Made by a program: the position numbers and the translations under genes. This document shows, one piece after another, positions 32,401-43,464 of a DNA stretch of 64,000 nucleotides (the stretch's first letter is position 1; every line of letters starts with the position of its first letter). The stretch is from Aegilops tauschii subsp. strangulata (lineage: Eukaryota > Streptophyta > Magnoliopsida > Poales > Poaceae). The stretch is taken from the NCBI RefSeq assembly GCF_002575655.3, contig NC_053037.3, forward strand, positions 450,771,793 through 450,835,792, written 5' to 3'. The notes below the pieces were generated by a model, which ran no database searches, was not told the DNA's origin, and saw nothing but the letters and a program-made list of their open reading frames with translations.

Positions 32401-34403
32401 CAGTCGAGGTCGGTTCCGTGGCAGGCGGAGATAGGATTGGCGAACCGATGTTCTGTAGCCTGCAGGACGACGTGGCGGCGACGGGCGCTAGTGGACGAGC
32501 TCGCGGATAAGCTTGGATTGCTCCAGAGGCGAGCTGGCGAGCGGCTGTCGCTCGGGCGGCGCCGTCCATGGCAGGGGCCTGCCGCTGACGGCGGCGTGCC
32601 GCCAAGGGGCTCTGACGGCGGCGCTATAGGGCGCCAGGGGGAAGCTTGGAGCGCTCTGGTGTGTGGACGAGGACGGCCGTGGCTCTGTAGGCGAGCAAGG
32701 GCCAGGGGCGGGACGCGGTGGCTCGGGTGCACGCACGTGCAAAACGCGCGCTCTGGCCGCGCCCAGAGCACGCACGCCAGGTGCTCGACGTAATAACAAT
32801 GCGTGATAGAGGGCTCCAATCCACATGGGGTTTAACAGTGTGGAGCTATAGACTAGTGTAGAGCCCTGAGACATGCTGGTTAGGCAAAGCAAGCAGGTTC
32901 CTAATGTAAACTAGAAATTATGCCAAATCTGGCCATGCACTTAAAGTGCTCGACAGAATGTTATGGGCATCTAGGCATCTCTTGGGGTGGCCATAAACTC
33001 CAGATCCTAGTCTCTTTAGATGATAGAGAGGGTGGCAATGTTAGTTGGGCAAAACCAGAAACTTGTTAGTGCAAGCTTTTGAGAAAACCAAATCTGGGCA
33101 GAAACTGAAGGCTATAATTGCATGAACCAAAAATTCTCCAATGGGTCCACTCTCCTGGACTTAAGGGTTTTGCAGGGTGGACTATAAGCAGGAAAAAGAA
33201 TCATGGGCAACAGAGCAAACAAAAATAGAGTTGCAGTAGAAAATGCCAAACTGGACTAGAGAGCAAAAGAGGATGATTTGCTCAAATTTTTCAAAGAACA
33301 CTCATGGGTTTTTGTATAAAGTAGAATTATATGCATCTACTGACATCTTCAAACACTTGGAAGAATTTTTAAAGAAATATTTAAATAGGTTGTAGTGAAA
33401 AATTACCAACTGGACCAGATTTGAAAATTTGGTGTAGAGGTCAAAATCTCCAAATGACCAAAAGATATTTTTGCATAAAAGTGATGTGGAATCATCACAT
33501 GACATCCCAAATTTTGGTTGAAATTTTAAAGAAGTATTTGAAAGGGTTACAGTGCAAAAGAGGCTCCATAACTTATGAAAAATCATTTTTAGAAGAATAA
33601 AGCTCAGGAAAAACAATTATGCAAATAAACCCACTGATAAAAGAAATGTTTTCTTGAGAGGGTATACAAGTCCAATAATATTTTTGGAAGGTTTTCACTT
33701 GGGGTAAAAACTTCACAATATCAAAGAAAAGAGAAGTTCTGAAATCAAAAGATAAATCCAGAAAATAAAATTTTAATTTCCTTGCAAAATTTTAATAAAA
33801 AAATATGGTTAAATTTTTGGGGTGTTACTACACTACCCCCCTTAAGAAAAATCTTGTCCTCGAGATTTGCTAAAAGCTCTTTTGAACAAACATTGCTCTT
33901 ACCAAAAAAATCATCCTACTTATGCAATAAAATGTATCTACAGTGAGAGGGAAATAAGTGGTGTAAAACTACAGTGTGGCATACTGGCGCTGTGTGGGAA
34001 AAAATCCATGGTTTGGGGAAAACGAGAGATTTCTACGTTGGATATAGTAAATTTAGAATAAATTCTAAATTTCTAAAATACGTTGGTCGTACCCGAGAGC
34101 ACAGTGCTCCCTCTGGCTGACAGGTGGACCCGGGGCCCACTGTCGGCCTCTTCTTCTACCTCTGGCTCTCTCCTCTTCCTCCCTCCCGCGTGCTTTCCCG
34201 CGCTTTCTCCACCGGCGACGTCTAGCGCGTAGGGCATCTAGGCCGTACTGTGGTAGTGCGCGGCGTGCTAGCTGCCGGTGCAGCGTGCACTCACCTCGCG
34301 GGCCAGTGCACTGTCGGCACTACTCGCGGATTCGCCTTCGAACACCGGCGATCGAGCGACGAGCGGTGCTGGTGGACTTCGCCCACCGTACACCGATCTC
34401 GAG

Positions 34404-34411
34404 CTATAAAA
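34404..34411 (+). promoter_or_regulatory. TATA box of the antisense cassette
   Basis: CTATAAAA on the plus strand lies 108 bases before the ATG at 34512 and follows about 300 bases of GC-rich sequence. The direction is opposite to the element's own transcription. Confidence 0.5.
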
Positions 34412-34511
34412 TGACCGAGGTGCTCCTTCTTCTTCCTCACACCTGGCCTTGCTTCTCCTTCTCCTTCCTTCTCCTCCATTTCTGTTTGCAGGAGCTCGAG
34501 ACAAGGCTCTA

Positions 34512-34673
34512 ATGGCGGAGGTGATGCCGGACTGGTACGTGGTCCTGATGTGCGGAGGGTTGGCGGCGTTGCTGGGGTTCTCCGTGCTCCCGTGCGTGAT
34601 GATCCTCGATGATCGTCGTGATGCTGCCGCTCGAGTGTTAGCCCTTCACGGTGGCGGTGATCATGAGAATTAA
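34512..34673 (+). CDS. Small predicted membrane protein (53 residues) in an antisense cassette
   Basis: The frame runs from ATG 34512 to TAA 34671-34673 without interruption. Residues 8-32 form one long hydrophobic stretch (WYVVLMCGGLAALLGFSVLP and on), a probable transmembrane helix. A short acidic and basic tail with DDRRDAAARV and a His/Gly end follows. A TATA box lies 108 bases upstream and AATAAA at 34849-34854 about 176 bases after the stop, so promoter, frame and polyadenylation signal are in order on one strand. It sits antisense within a non-autonomous retrotransposon, between the 239-codon frame and the polypurine tract. I do not recognise the family. It may be a captured host gene or a chance frame. 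Confidence 0.5.
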   Translation: MAEVMPDWYVVLMCGGLAALLGFSVLPCVMILDDRRDAAARVLALHGGGDHEN

Positions 34674-34848
34674 GTGCGGTGTTGGGCGCTAACTGTTGTC
34701 GGTGTGTTGGAGGCAGCTTGTACCCGAGTGATTACCCACTAACCTCTCCTTCAGAGGTGATCAGTTAGGTGTAACATGTGTATGTGCATTAGCAATTAGT
34801 GCACGCGGTCGAGTGGTTGCGGTTGTGAGTCTGCTGTGGTGTTGCATG

Positions 34849-34854
34849 AATAAA
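34849..34854 (+). terminator. Possible polyadenylation signal of the antisense cassette
   Basis: The canonical AATAAA hexamer lies 176 bases after the stop of the 53-residue frame, in sequence with GT-rich runs upstream. Confidence 0.4.
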
Positions 34855-35072
34855 AAATCTACGTCGTGAAGAGATATATGCCGCAACGATTCCGGGAAAA
34901 ATCTCACTTCAGAATTACCGAGAGTGAAAACGGTTAATGAAAATTAACAGCAGTAAGAAAACCACTCACATTAATTGAAACTAAAAATTTAATTCATCGC
35001 ACAATTTTAGGATACCACGCATGAGTTGCGACACAGAAACGAATGCTGAGACAATGAACATAGCAGTGACGT

Positions 35073-35792
35073 CTACAATGGTAAATGGATAGGGTCCTGA
35101 GTAAACGTCTCTGGTACTGGGGCACACTCCTCTTCTATCGGGGGAAGCGGATTGACTAGCCGATGAATGCGTCTCTCCTGGTCGGGCCTCAGTGGTCTGC
35201 CAATAGCGATCTGAGGATTTAAATCAGCGAGGCTCTGGAGATAACCCATTACTCGCTGGGTTAAACGCTCTTGAGCGATGACATACTGTGCCAGGTTGGC
35301 CAGCACTGGGTCTCTCTCAATTCGTTCACTGGGGAAAGATGGTACTTCTCCGGGTGATGCACGACTCGGGAAGTAATAATACCCTCGTTCGCTGGCATAG
35401 GGCACCGCGAATCGAAGGCGAGCAAGTGCTTCATATGCAGCAGCTTCTATGGCCATTTGCGGAGTCGGCATAGATTTCCCCACAAAGGAGACTTCCGTTG
35501 GGTCTTGGTTTGGGTTTGTGGGAGGGATGTGCACCACTGCCCAATATTTCGAGGTGGATGGGGTGATCCTCGATTTGAGCAACTCGTACTGGGGTGGATG
35601 GATGGCACTCATGGTAATGCAGGTAAAGTCCCATAATACTTTGACAAAACTACCTGGGGTGGCATCTGGAGTTCTCAGATAAATACTGGGGCTCGGCATG
35701 GCAAAGGAATGGCTGCGAGAGTTATGCACAAGGTGAGAGATACTTGGCAAGGTCACGAGGTGGCCTTTTATATAGCATCTGGGCGGGGTCAT
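35073..35792 (-). CDS. 239-residue frame of the non-autonomous element, possible dsRNA-binding fold
   Basis: The frame is open from ATG 35790-35792 to the stop ending at 35073, on the element's sense strand. A later in-frame start (MPSPSIYLRTPD) is possible. Residues of about 65-130 run PPQYELLKSRI, then WAVVHIPPTN, EVSFVGKSMP and AIEAAAYEALARLRF. That pattern resembles a double-stranded-RNA-binding domain: P-x-Y near the start, beta strands, then an A-x-E-A-A-x-x-A-L helix. The C-terminus is rich in Leu, Pro and Glu. A role in packaging or protecting element RNA would fit, but this is inference. It could instead be a diverged gag. Survival of the full frame in a copy with recent LTRs suggests selection or simple youth. 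Confidence 0.55.
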   Translation of the reverse strand: MTPPRCYIKGHLVTLPSISHLVHNSRSHSFAMPSPSIYLRTPDATPGSFVKVLWDFTCITMSAIHPPQYELLKSRITPSTSKYWAVVHIPPTNPNQDPTEVSFVGKSMPTPQMAIEAAAYEALARLRFAVPYASERGYYYFPSRASPGEVPSFPSERIERDPVLANLAQYVIAQERLTQRVMGYLQSLADLNPQIAIGRPLRPDQERRIHRLVNPLPPIEEECAPVPETFTQDPIHLPL

Positions 35793-36078
35793 TTATCACG
35801 GTGAAAGGTAACTAGTTTGTCGGTTCTGCTCTTATGGGGGTCGGGGTCGAAGCTACAGATATACATATCTCACAAAGTGACGCATTACTGTGGGGGTCGT
35901 CGGGGTGGTTTTGGTAGCTGCACCCGGAATTTAAAAATGCAACTGTATGCTGACGTACTTATGCATGGCTATTATTCAAAAATAGGGGCGCATAAGCAGA
36001 CAACATTTAATTATGGTGATACAGGATCACACAATTACAAGGCGTAGAAATACTAAGGCTCGGTACTACTCGAGTGAC

Positions 36079-36430
36079 TTAGTCTACTTCGTTAACATCT
36101 AAGCGGGCTTGCCTTATGGACGTCGAGGCTTCTCCACGGGTTTCACCGTCGGGATTAGCTGGATGAGGTTGAGGGGCTGCAGGGTCGGGGTAGCGATGAT
36201 GACCATCGCGGGGGTTGTTGGCCACAATCCCGTTGGAGCGTGTTCCAAAAAGGCGACGAAGCACTTCTGGGGACACCAAAGCATTTTGGCCGATGGCTGG
36301 GGAAGTCCTCAAGGACTCGATCGGTTGTCCAAACAGCACGACTGGGTGAGGTTTGTGAGCACAGTCACAAAACCTCCAAGGTTGGTGGCTGTGGTCTCAT
36401 TGTGCACAATAGGGCCAAGCATTATGCCTC
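36079..36430 (-). pseudogene. Broken gag-like fragment near the primer-binding site
   Basis: On the minus strand an ATG at about 36425 opens MLGPIVHNETTATNLGG and stays open for about 36 codons. Related reading then continues in another frame as GQPIESLRTSPAIGQNALVS through PEVLRRLFGTRSNG to a stop at 36079. The change of frame suggests one small indel. The product is not recognised, but the position right after the primer site is where gag begins. Confidence 0.4.
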
Positions 36431-36722
36431 GAGTTGGGGGAAGAGGCTGTGCTGTGTTGTGTTGAGGCTAGCGTGCCCTTTTTATAGAAAATGGGACGGA
36501 GTCTTCCTTCGCACGCTTGCAAATGAGACAAATTAGTTGTCGGTAACTGGCGCGTGATCGACAGGCTAGGCTGATAGGTTGGGCACCGACTGCGAAAAGC
36601 GTCGGGGTCACTGTGTGATTATCTTACACGGGAAGCTTGGCCGGGGTTAGGTTAAGGTATGGTGGGTCGGTTAACCTAGGTTTTTCGACATGGCTAAGAT
36701 AGGATTTATCCAATGGTCAGCC

Positions 36723-36736
36723 TGGCTCTGATACCA
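36723..36736 (-). other. Primer-binding site for initiator Met-tRNA
   Basis: The minus strand reads TGGTATCAGAGCCA four bases inside the LTR at 36741. It matches the initiator methionine tRNA 3' end and proves the minus orientation of the element. Confidence 0.9.
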
Positions 36737-36740
36737 AGTT

Positions 36741-39700
36741 TGTCAGGACCGGGTTTTCGGGATATATTTTCCCAGAAAATGATCCTTGTTCTCACCAGCC
36801 CCAGGATTACTGTTAGCTGATGAGGCACCAACTTGATACAGAAATTCCAAGCAAAGTACAAGATATGTAGTACAAGACCATTGTGGTCCATGAGTACAAC
36901 AATTGGTTTCTAGTGGTTGATGGCGGAAGCGGTTTGTGGTTCATCTGCGTCTATGGGACTCCATTTCCCACAGGAACAGCTGACCAGGATAACTCCTATC
37001 TTCGCGAGGCTACTATCACCTTCGCCTGGGTTCCGGGGCTGTCGTCGCAACGCTCCTCTCCACGCAAGAAATCTGGCCAAGACAATAGCCAGGGACAAGC
37101 CAGTGAGTACTTTTGAATGTACTCGCAAACATTATGAACACAGGCATAATATAACAAATGATGATCATGCTCTGAAATATTCTATGATCATAACGTCAGC
37201 CACGGAATAAAAATCCATGATGCACGCAAGCAGGTTATTCATATATAACACGAATATGCAATATGGGAGCAGAAATAGAATGCACTGCCTCGAAAGGATA
37301 ATAAGATAAATCATGCCTCAGTCGGGCGTCTGAGCGACACCACATAAAGGGCTTATAAATAAAAGAAATAACAAGCATGCCATAGTCGGGCGTTTGTGCG
37401 ACACCACATAAAGGGCTTATAAATAATTTAAATAACAAGCATGCCACAGTCGGGCGTCTGAGCGACACCACATAAAGGGCTTATAAATAATTTAAATAAC
37501 AAGCATGCCACAGTCAGGCGTCTGAGCGACACCACATAAAGGGCTTATAAATAATTTAAATAACAAGCATGCCACAGTCGGGCGTCTGAGCGACACCACA
37601 TAAAGGGCTTATAAATAATTTAAATAACAAGCATGCCACAGTCGGGCGTCTGAGCGACACCACATAAAGGGCTTATAAATAATTTAAATAACAAGCATGC
37701 CACAGTCGGGCGTCTGAGCAACACCACATAAAGGGCTTATAAATAACTTAAATAACAAGCATGCCATAGTCGGGCGTCTGAGTGACGCCACATAAAGGGC
37801 TTATAAGAGAAAGATCACAGTGAATATCCAGGAGGTAGAACCGTCCCAGGGATACTCAATAATTCAAATAATGTAAATGGTTAGTCCATAATAATAATCA
37901 TCATAATCATCACAAGTCACAAGTCATGATCCAAGTTTTGGTTTAACAGTTTACCCCTTCGAAGACCGACACTAAGACCGACACTGGACCCATCCCAGAC
38001 TGTAGTCCTTAACCATGGACACGGCTATTCGAATAGATATAATCTCTGCAGAGGGTGTACTCTTTACCCACGGGTAACGGATTTCTTTAGTCCATCGGGA
38101 CTAATTCCGTCTATGGTCTTTAATTGAAAACACACCTAACCGCACACACCGGCCTAACTTACCGGTGTCTGGAATCACCCACGACACCCGTTAAGCGAAA
38201 CTCTAAGTGGGGAGGCTACAACCTCGACTTAGCATGGGATCACAAAATTTATACCGCGCGCAAACTAGGGGAGCTACCCCTTCGGCTACAACCAAAACAC
38301 CCATGCCCCCGGACCAGGTGGCATGCCTACCGGATGCATTCGGTATCTTCCACCATGGCCTCTCTGTACGGTGTGTGCTAGGAAGGGGTTGACAACTTAC
38401 TGAACCGTACCCTACCTGCAGCAGGGACAAGTGGTAGTACGAAACAAGTATGGGGGTTACTGGAACAAGACTCGATCTACGGCCGACTCAGGAGGTTCAA
38501 GTATTCCCTGTATGATTAGCATAACAATTATATTTCAATTAACAGATAGAATCACCACTCATCATACCTCATCATGCCATACCGGACACACTCGTCTCGA
38601 CGAGGAACTAGGGACAAGCTCGTGTCTACCCAAGACAGAGACTTTCCCGGCTTCCTTCCGGTATGCATGAAAAGCATACGAAGATGATTACTATCACAAG
38701 CATATCCATTTCTAACAGCAAAGAATCTTCATTATGCACTCATGCGTATGATTGTATCGTCACATAAAATAACGAATGCTCCATGTCAAGGTGGTGTTGT
38801 AACCGTATCAAACAACACACAAAAATATTATGCCAGGGTTCAGAATGCTTGCCTTCAAGTTGTGGAGAGGCAGGGTGCATCCCAAAAAGTTTTTGAAAGT
38901 TTTCTTCTCTCTCCAAAATCCTATTTTCAAAAATATTCAAATAACACATACTTTAAAAACAGCGCAAAAAGTTGTCCTAGATATTTTTGAAATAAATCTT
39001 AAAATAAGCTAGGTGGAATTTGAGAGAGGTAGGAAAAAGGATTAATTCATTTGGAGTTTTATTTAAGAAGATATAGTCAGTCAAAGTTTAGTCAAAAATC
39101 TGTTTTTAAAACAAAACAGAAAAGAAAATGTTTCGGACGAAATACGCTTTTGAGAGGGGGACACGTACTTCGGGCTTTACGCCTCCACTTAACCCGCATG
39201 GGCCGACCCATGGGTCACTGACAGTGGGCCCCTTGGGTCCACTGGTCATGTTTGACCAGTCGTCCCCGCCTTCCTCTCTTCTGGCCGAACGGAGGCGGAG
39301 CTCCAGCGATCGCCGTCGGCGAACGGAGGCTCCTCACGGGGTTCTGATGGCGGGGATTGATCCGCCAGTCCAGGGCGGTCCTCCCGGTGGTTGCTAGGCT
39401 GGGAGGGGGTAGAGGGGTCGCCGGCGGCGAGCTCCGCGGCGGACGGTGGTTCTGGTGGATTTGGGCTTCGAGCTACGGTGGCTCCCGATCGAGGCTGAGG
39501 TGCTGGGTAGCTCCGCACGGTCGAGGGGGAGGAGGATGGGAGCACGGGAGGGGGTTAGGGCCTCGGTCTTGGCCGGATTTCACCGGAGTGTGGCGGCGGC
39601 CGAACCTGCCGGAGGTGAGGAAGACGACCTTCTCCCGTCGATTGCTGACTGTGGGGGCTCTAGAGAGGAGGTATGAGGCTGCTTGAGGGCCTGGACGAGC

Positions 39701-41149
39701 TCGGGGGCTCCTTATATAGGCAGTCGAGGTCGGTTCCGCGGCGGGCAGAGATAGGATCGGTGAACCGACGTTCTGTAGCCTGCAGGACGACGTGGCGGCG
39801 ACGGGCGCTAGTGGACGAGCTCGCGGATAAGCTTGGATTGCTCCAGAGGCGAGCTGGCGAGCGGCTGTGGCTTGGGCGGCGCCGTCCATGGCAGGGGCCT
39901 GCCGCCGACGGCGGCGTGCCGCCAAGGGGCTCTGACGGCGGCGCTGTAGGGCGCCAAGGGGAAGCTTGGAGCGCTCTGGTGTGTGGACGAGGACGGCCGT
40001 GGCTCTGCAGGCGAGCAAGGGCCAGGGGCGGGACGCGGTGGCTCGGGTGCACGCACATGCAAAACGCGCGCTCTGGCCGCGCCCAGAGCACGCACGCCAG
40101 GTGCTCGACGTAATGACAACGCGTGATAGAGGGCTCCAATCCACATGGGGTTTAACAGTGTTGAGCTATAGACTAGTGTAGAGCCCTGAGACATGCTGGT
40201 TAGGCAAAGCAAGCAGGTTCCTAATGTAAACTAGAAATTATGCCAAATCTGGCCATGCACTCAAAGTGCTCGACAGAATGTTATGGGCATCTAGGCATCT
40301 CTTGGGGTGGCCATAAACTCCAGATCCTAGTCTCTTTAGATGATAGAGAGGGTGGCAATGTTAGTTGGGCAAAACCAGAAACTTGTTAGTGCAAGCTTTT
40401 GAGAAAACCAAATCTGGGCAGAAACTGAAGGCTATAATTGCATGAACCAAAAATACTCCAATGGGTCCACTCTCCTAGACTTAAGGGTTTTGCAGGGTGG
40501 ACTATAAGCAGGAAAAAGAATCATGGGCAACAGAGCAAACAAAAATAGAGTTGCAGTAGAAAATGCCAAACTGGACCAGAGAGCAAAAGAGGATGATTTG
40601 CTCAAATTTTTCAAAGAACACTCATGGGTTTTTGTATAAAGTAGAATTATATGCATCTACTGACATCTTCAAACACTTGGAAGAATTTTTAAAGAAATAT
40701 TTAAATAGGTTATAGTGAAAAATTACCAACTGGACCAGATTTGAAAATTTGGTGTAGACCTCAAAATCTCCAAATGACCAAAAGATATTTTTGCATAAAA
40801 GTGATGTGGAATCATCACATGACATCCCCAAATTTTGGTTGAAATTTTAAAGAAGTATTTGAAAGGGTTACAGTGCAAAAGAGGCTCCATAACTTATGAA
40901 AAATCATTTTTAGAAGAATAAAGCTCAGGAAAAACAATTATGCAAATAAACCCACTAATAAAAGAAATGTTTTCTTGAGAGGGTATACAAGTCCAATAAT
41001 ATTTTTGGAAGGTTTTCACTTGGGGTAAAAACTTCACAATATCAAAGAAAAGAGAAGTTCTGAAATCAAAAGATAAATCCAGAAAATAAAAATTTAATTT
41101 CCTGGCAAAATTTTAATAAAAAATATGGTTAAATTTTTGGGGTGTTACA
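36741..41149 (-). mobile_element. 5' LTR (4.4 kb) of the non-autonomous LTR retrotransposon
   Basis: This LTR of 4409 bases is collinear with 29427-33830 along its whole length. In stretches compared by eye I count about one to two differences per 100 bases. It begins on the minus strand with TGTAACACCCC and ends GGTCCTGACA. The TCCCG target duplication copy follows at 41150-41154. Confidence 0.92.
37312..37806 (-). repeat. 64-base tandem repeats, partner array
   Basis: Eight units match the array at 29998-30492 in number and order. Unit-specific variants differ: for example CATAGTCGGGCGTTTG in the second unit here against CACAGTCGGGCGTCTA there. Confidence 0.92.
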
Positions 41150-41373
41150 TCCCGCGAGAGTGATGTTCTTTGCCTATGTTGTGAATGCTTATAATATTTA
41201 TGTCTTAATTAAAGAAATGGCAAGCCATTGGCCCAGTATGAAAGAAAATATGGGTCAAAGCCGAGTTGAAAAGGGCAACAATATCTAACTCCAGCTAACA
41301 AACAATACAAAAGCACGAGGATTAATTGCTCATCAGGTTTAGACAAAATCCAGATTGAACAGGACAATGACAT

Positions 41374-41677
41374 CTAACTCAACCAAAGTTTTCGGCAGTC
41401 ACAATCAAATGGATCGGTCTGATCCATAAAATCAAGATCAACGGCAAGTAATTCTACTGGTCCATGATGACAAGTTGTTGTAAATAGAAGCCGAGCACGA
41501 TTAGAAGCCCTTAGGTCCACATGAAACTTATTTTTATGTTGTTCAACACCTGCAGCCGTAAGAAATTTTTTGTTGAAAGACTTAATCCTCACGGACAATA
41601 CTGCCCTCGCATTCAACATGAAGAATGTGACAAAGCTAGTGTTTGCATTGTTGGATGCATATCCTTCCAGTGTTACT
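41374..41677 (-). pseudogene. 3' end (FBD domain) of a broken F-box gene
   Basis: On the minus strand the frame reads VTLEGYASNNANTSFVTFFM, then LNARAVLSVRIKS, RASNRARLLF and QTDPFD before the stop at 41374. This is the layout of the FBD domain at the C-terminus of plant F-box/LRR proteins (a FxxLNARxL core followed by RAS). F-box proteins recruit targets to SCF ubiquitin ligases. The frame is cut at 41677 by a Sabrina-like LTR. The N-terminal part of what is probably the same gene lies at 52823-53456 on the same strand. The LRR region between them is missing. Confidence 0.7.
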
Positions 41678-43244
41678 TGATACGTCTCCAACGTATCTAT
41701 AATTTTTGATTGCTCCATGCTATATTATCTACTGTTTTGGACATTATTGGGCTTTATTATTCACTTTTATATTATTTTTGGGACTGACCTACTAATCGGA
41801 GGCCCAGCCCAGAATTGCTGTTTTTTGCCTATTTCAGAGTTTCACAGAAAAAGAATATCAAACGGAGTCCAAACGGAATGAAACCTTCGGGAACGTGATT
41901 TTTGGAACGAACAAGATCCAGGAGACTTGGACCCTACGTCAAGCAACCAATAGGGAAGCCACGAGGTAGGGGGGTGCGCCCTCCACCCTCGTGGGCCCCC
42001 TGTTGCTCCACCGACGTACTTCTTCCTCCTATATATACCTACGTACCCCCAAACGATCAGATATGGAGCCAAAAACCTAATTCCACCACCGCAACCTTCT
42101 GTACCCATGAGATCCCATCTTGGGGCCTGTTCCGGAGCTCCGCCGGAGGGGGCATCCATCACGGAGGGCTTCTACATCAACACCATAGCCTCTCCGATGA
42201 AGTGTGAGTAGTTTACCTTAGACCTTCGGGTCCATAGTTAGTAGCTAGATGGTTTCCTCTCTCTTTTTGGATCTCAATACAATGTTCTCCCCCTCTCTCA
42301 TGGAGATCTATTCGATGTAATCTTCTTTTGCGGTGTGTTTGTTGAGACCGATGAATTGTGGGTTTATGATCAAGTTTATCTATGAACAATATTTGAATCT
42401 TCTCTGAATTCTTTTATGTATGATTGGTTATCTTTGCAAGTCTCTTCGAATTATCAGTTTGGTTTGGCCTACTAGATTGATCTTTCTTGCAATGGGAGAA
42501 GTGCTTAGCTTTGGGTTCAATCTTGCGGTGTCCTTTCCCAGTGACAGTAGGGGCAGCAAGGCACGTATAGTATTATTGCCATCGAGAATAACAAGATGGG
42601 GTTTTTATCATATTGCATGAATTTATCCCTCTACATCATGTCATCTTGCTTAAGGCCTTACTCTGTTCTTATGAACTTAATACTCTAGATGCATGTTGGA
42701 TAGCGGTCGATGTGTGGAGTAATAGTAGTAGATGCAGGCAGGAGTCAGTCTACTTGTCTCGGACGTGATGCCTATATACATGATCATACCTAGATATTCT
42801 CATAACTATGCTCAATTCTCTCAATTGCTCAACAGTAATTTGTTCACCCACCGTAGAATACTTATGCTCTCGAGAGAAGCCACTAGTGAAACCTATGGCC
42901 CCGGGTCTATCTTCATCATATTAATCTTCCAACACTTAGTTATTTCCGTTGCTTTTGACATTGCTTTTATTTTACTTTGCATCTTTATCACAAAAATACC
43001 AAAAATATTATCCTATCATATCTATCAGATCTCACTCTCGTAAGTGACCGTGTAGGGATTGACAACCCCTTATCGCGTTGGTTGCGAGGATTTATTTGTT
43101 TTGTGTAGGTGCGAGGGACTCGCGTGTAGCCTCCTACTGGATTGATACCTTGGTTCTCAAAAACTGAGGGAAATACTTACGCTACTTTGCTGCATCACCC
43201 TTTCCTCTTCAAGGGAAAACCAACGCAGTGCTCAAGAGGTAGCA
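41678..43244 (+). mobile_element. 5' LTR of a Sabrina-like Gypsy element
   Basis: This 1567-base LTR begins TGATACGTCTCCAACGTATC and ends CTCAAGAGGTAGCA. A TATA box (TATATATAC) lies at 42030-42038. A primer-binding site follows 11 bases later. It is inserted in the FBD part of the F-box gene. Confidence 0.88.
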
Positions 43245-43255
43245 AGAAGGATTTC

Positions 43256-43275
43256 TGGCGCCGTTGCCGGGGAGG
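43256..43275 (+). other. Primer-binding site, tRNA-Asp
   Basis: TGGCGCCGTTGCCGGGGAGG pairs with the 3' end of plant tRNA-Asp (CCCCGGCAACGGCGCCA) over its first 17 bases without mismatch. Confidence 0.88.
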
Positions 43276-43464
43276 TCTACGCAAAAGTCAACATACCAAG
43301 TACCCATCACAAACCCTTATCTCCCGCATTACATTATTTTCCATTTGCCTCTCGTTTTCCTCTCCCCCACTTCACCCTTGCCGTTTTATTCGCCCTCTCA
43401 TTTCTGTTTGCCTCTTTTTGCCCGTCTCTTGTTTGCTCGTGTGTTGGATTGCTTGTTTGTCACG

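Larger units (their letters stand above)
29427..33830 (-). mobile_element. 3' LTR (4.4 kb) of a non-autonomous LTR retrotransposon
   Basis: This LTR of about 4404 bases is on the minus strand, where it begins TAGTAACACCCCAAAAATTT (the partner reads TGTAACACCCC) and ends GGTCCTGACA. TCCCG lies directly left (29422-29426) and again at 41150-41154, giving a perfect 5-base target duplication for the whole element 29427-41149. A TATA box (CCTATATAAG, 32391-32400, minus) divides U3 from a very long R/U5. GC-rich sequence at 32000-32850 gives open frames on both strands that I do not count as genes. Very long LTRs with no pol recall the LARD class of Triticeae elements. Confidence 0.9.
33831..36740 (-). 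mobile_element. Internal domain of the non-autonomous LTR retrotransposon
   Basis: This 2.9 kb domain, read leftwards, holds the primer-binding site (36723-36736), a broken gag-like stretch (36079-36430), a 239-codon frame (35073-35792), an antisense gene-like cassette (34404-34854), and a polypurine tract AAGGGGGGTAGTG (33831-33843). No protease, reverse transcriptase or integrase motif is visible, so mobilisation must have used another element's proteins. Confidence 0.85.

Noticed and set aside
32200..32900. Several long overlapping frames on both strands (up to 159 codons), repeated at 39450-40220
   Set aside because: They lie in the GC-rich U3/R part of a 4.4 kb LTR, occur on both strands at once, and carry no recognisable motif. 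Stop-poor GC-rich sequence explains them.
36723..36736. tRNA-like sequence
   Set aside because: It is a primer-binding site of 14 bases, complementary to a tRNA end, not a tRNA gene. The same holds for 2243-2254 and 43256-43275.
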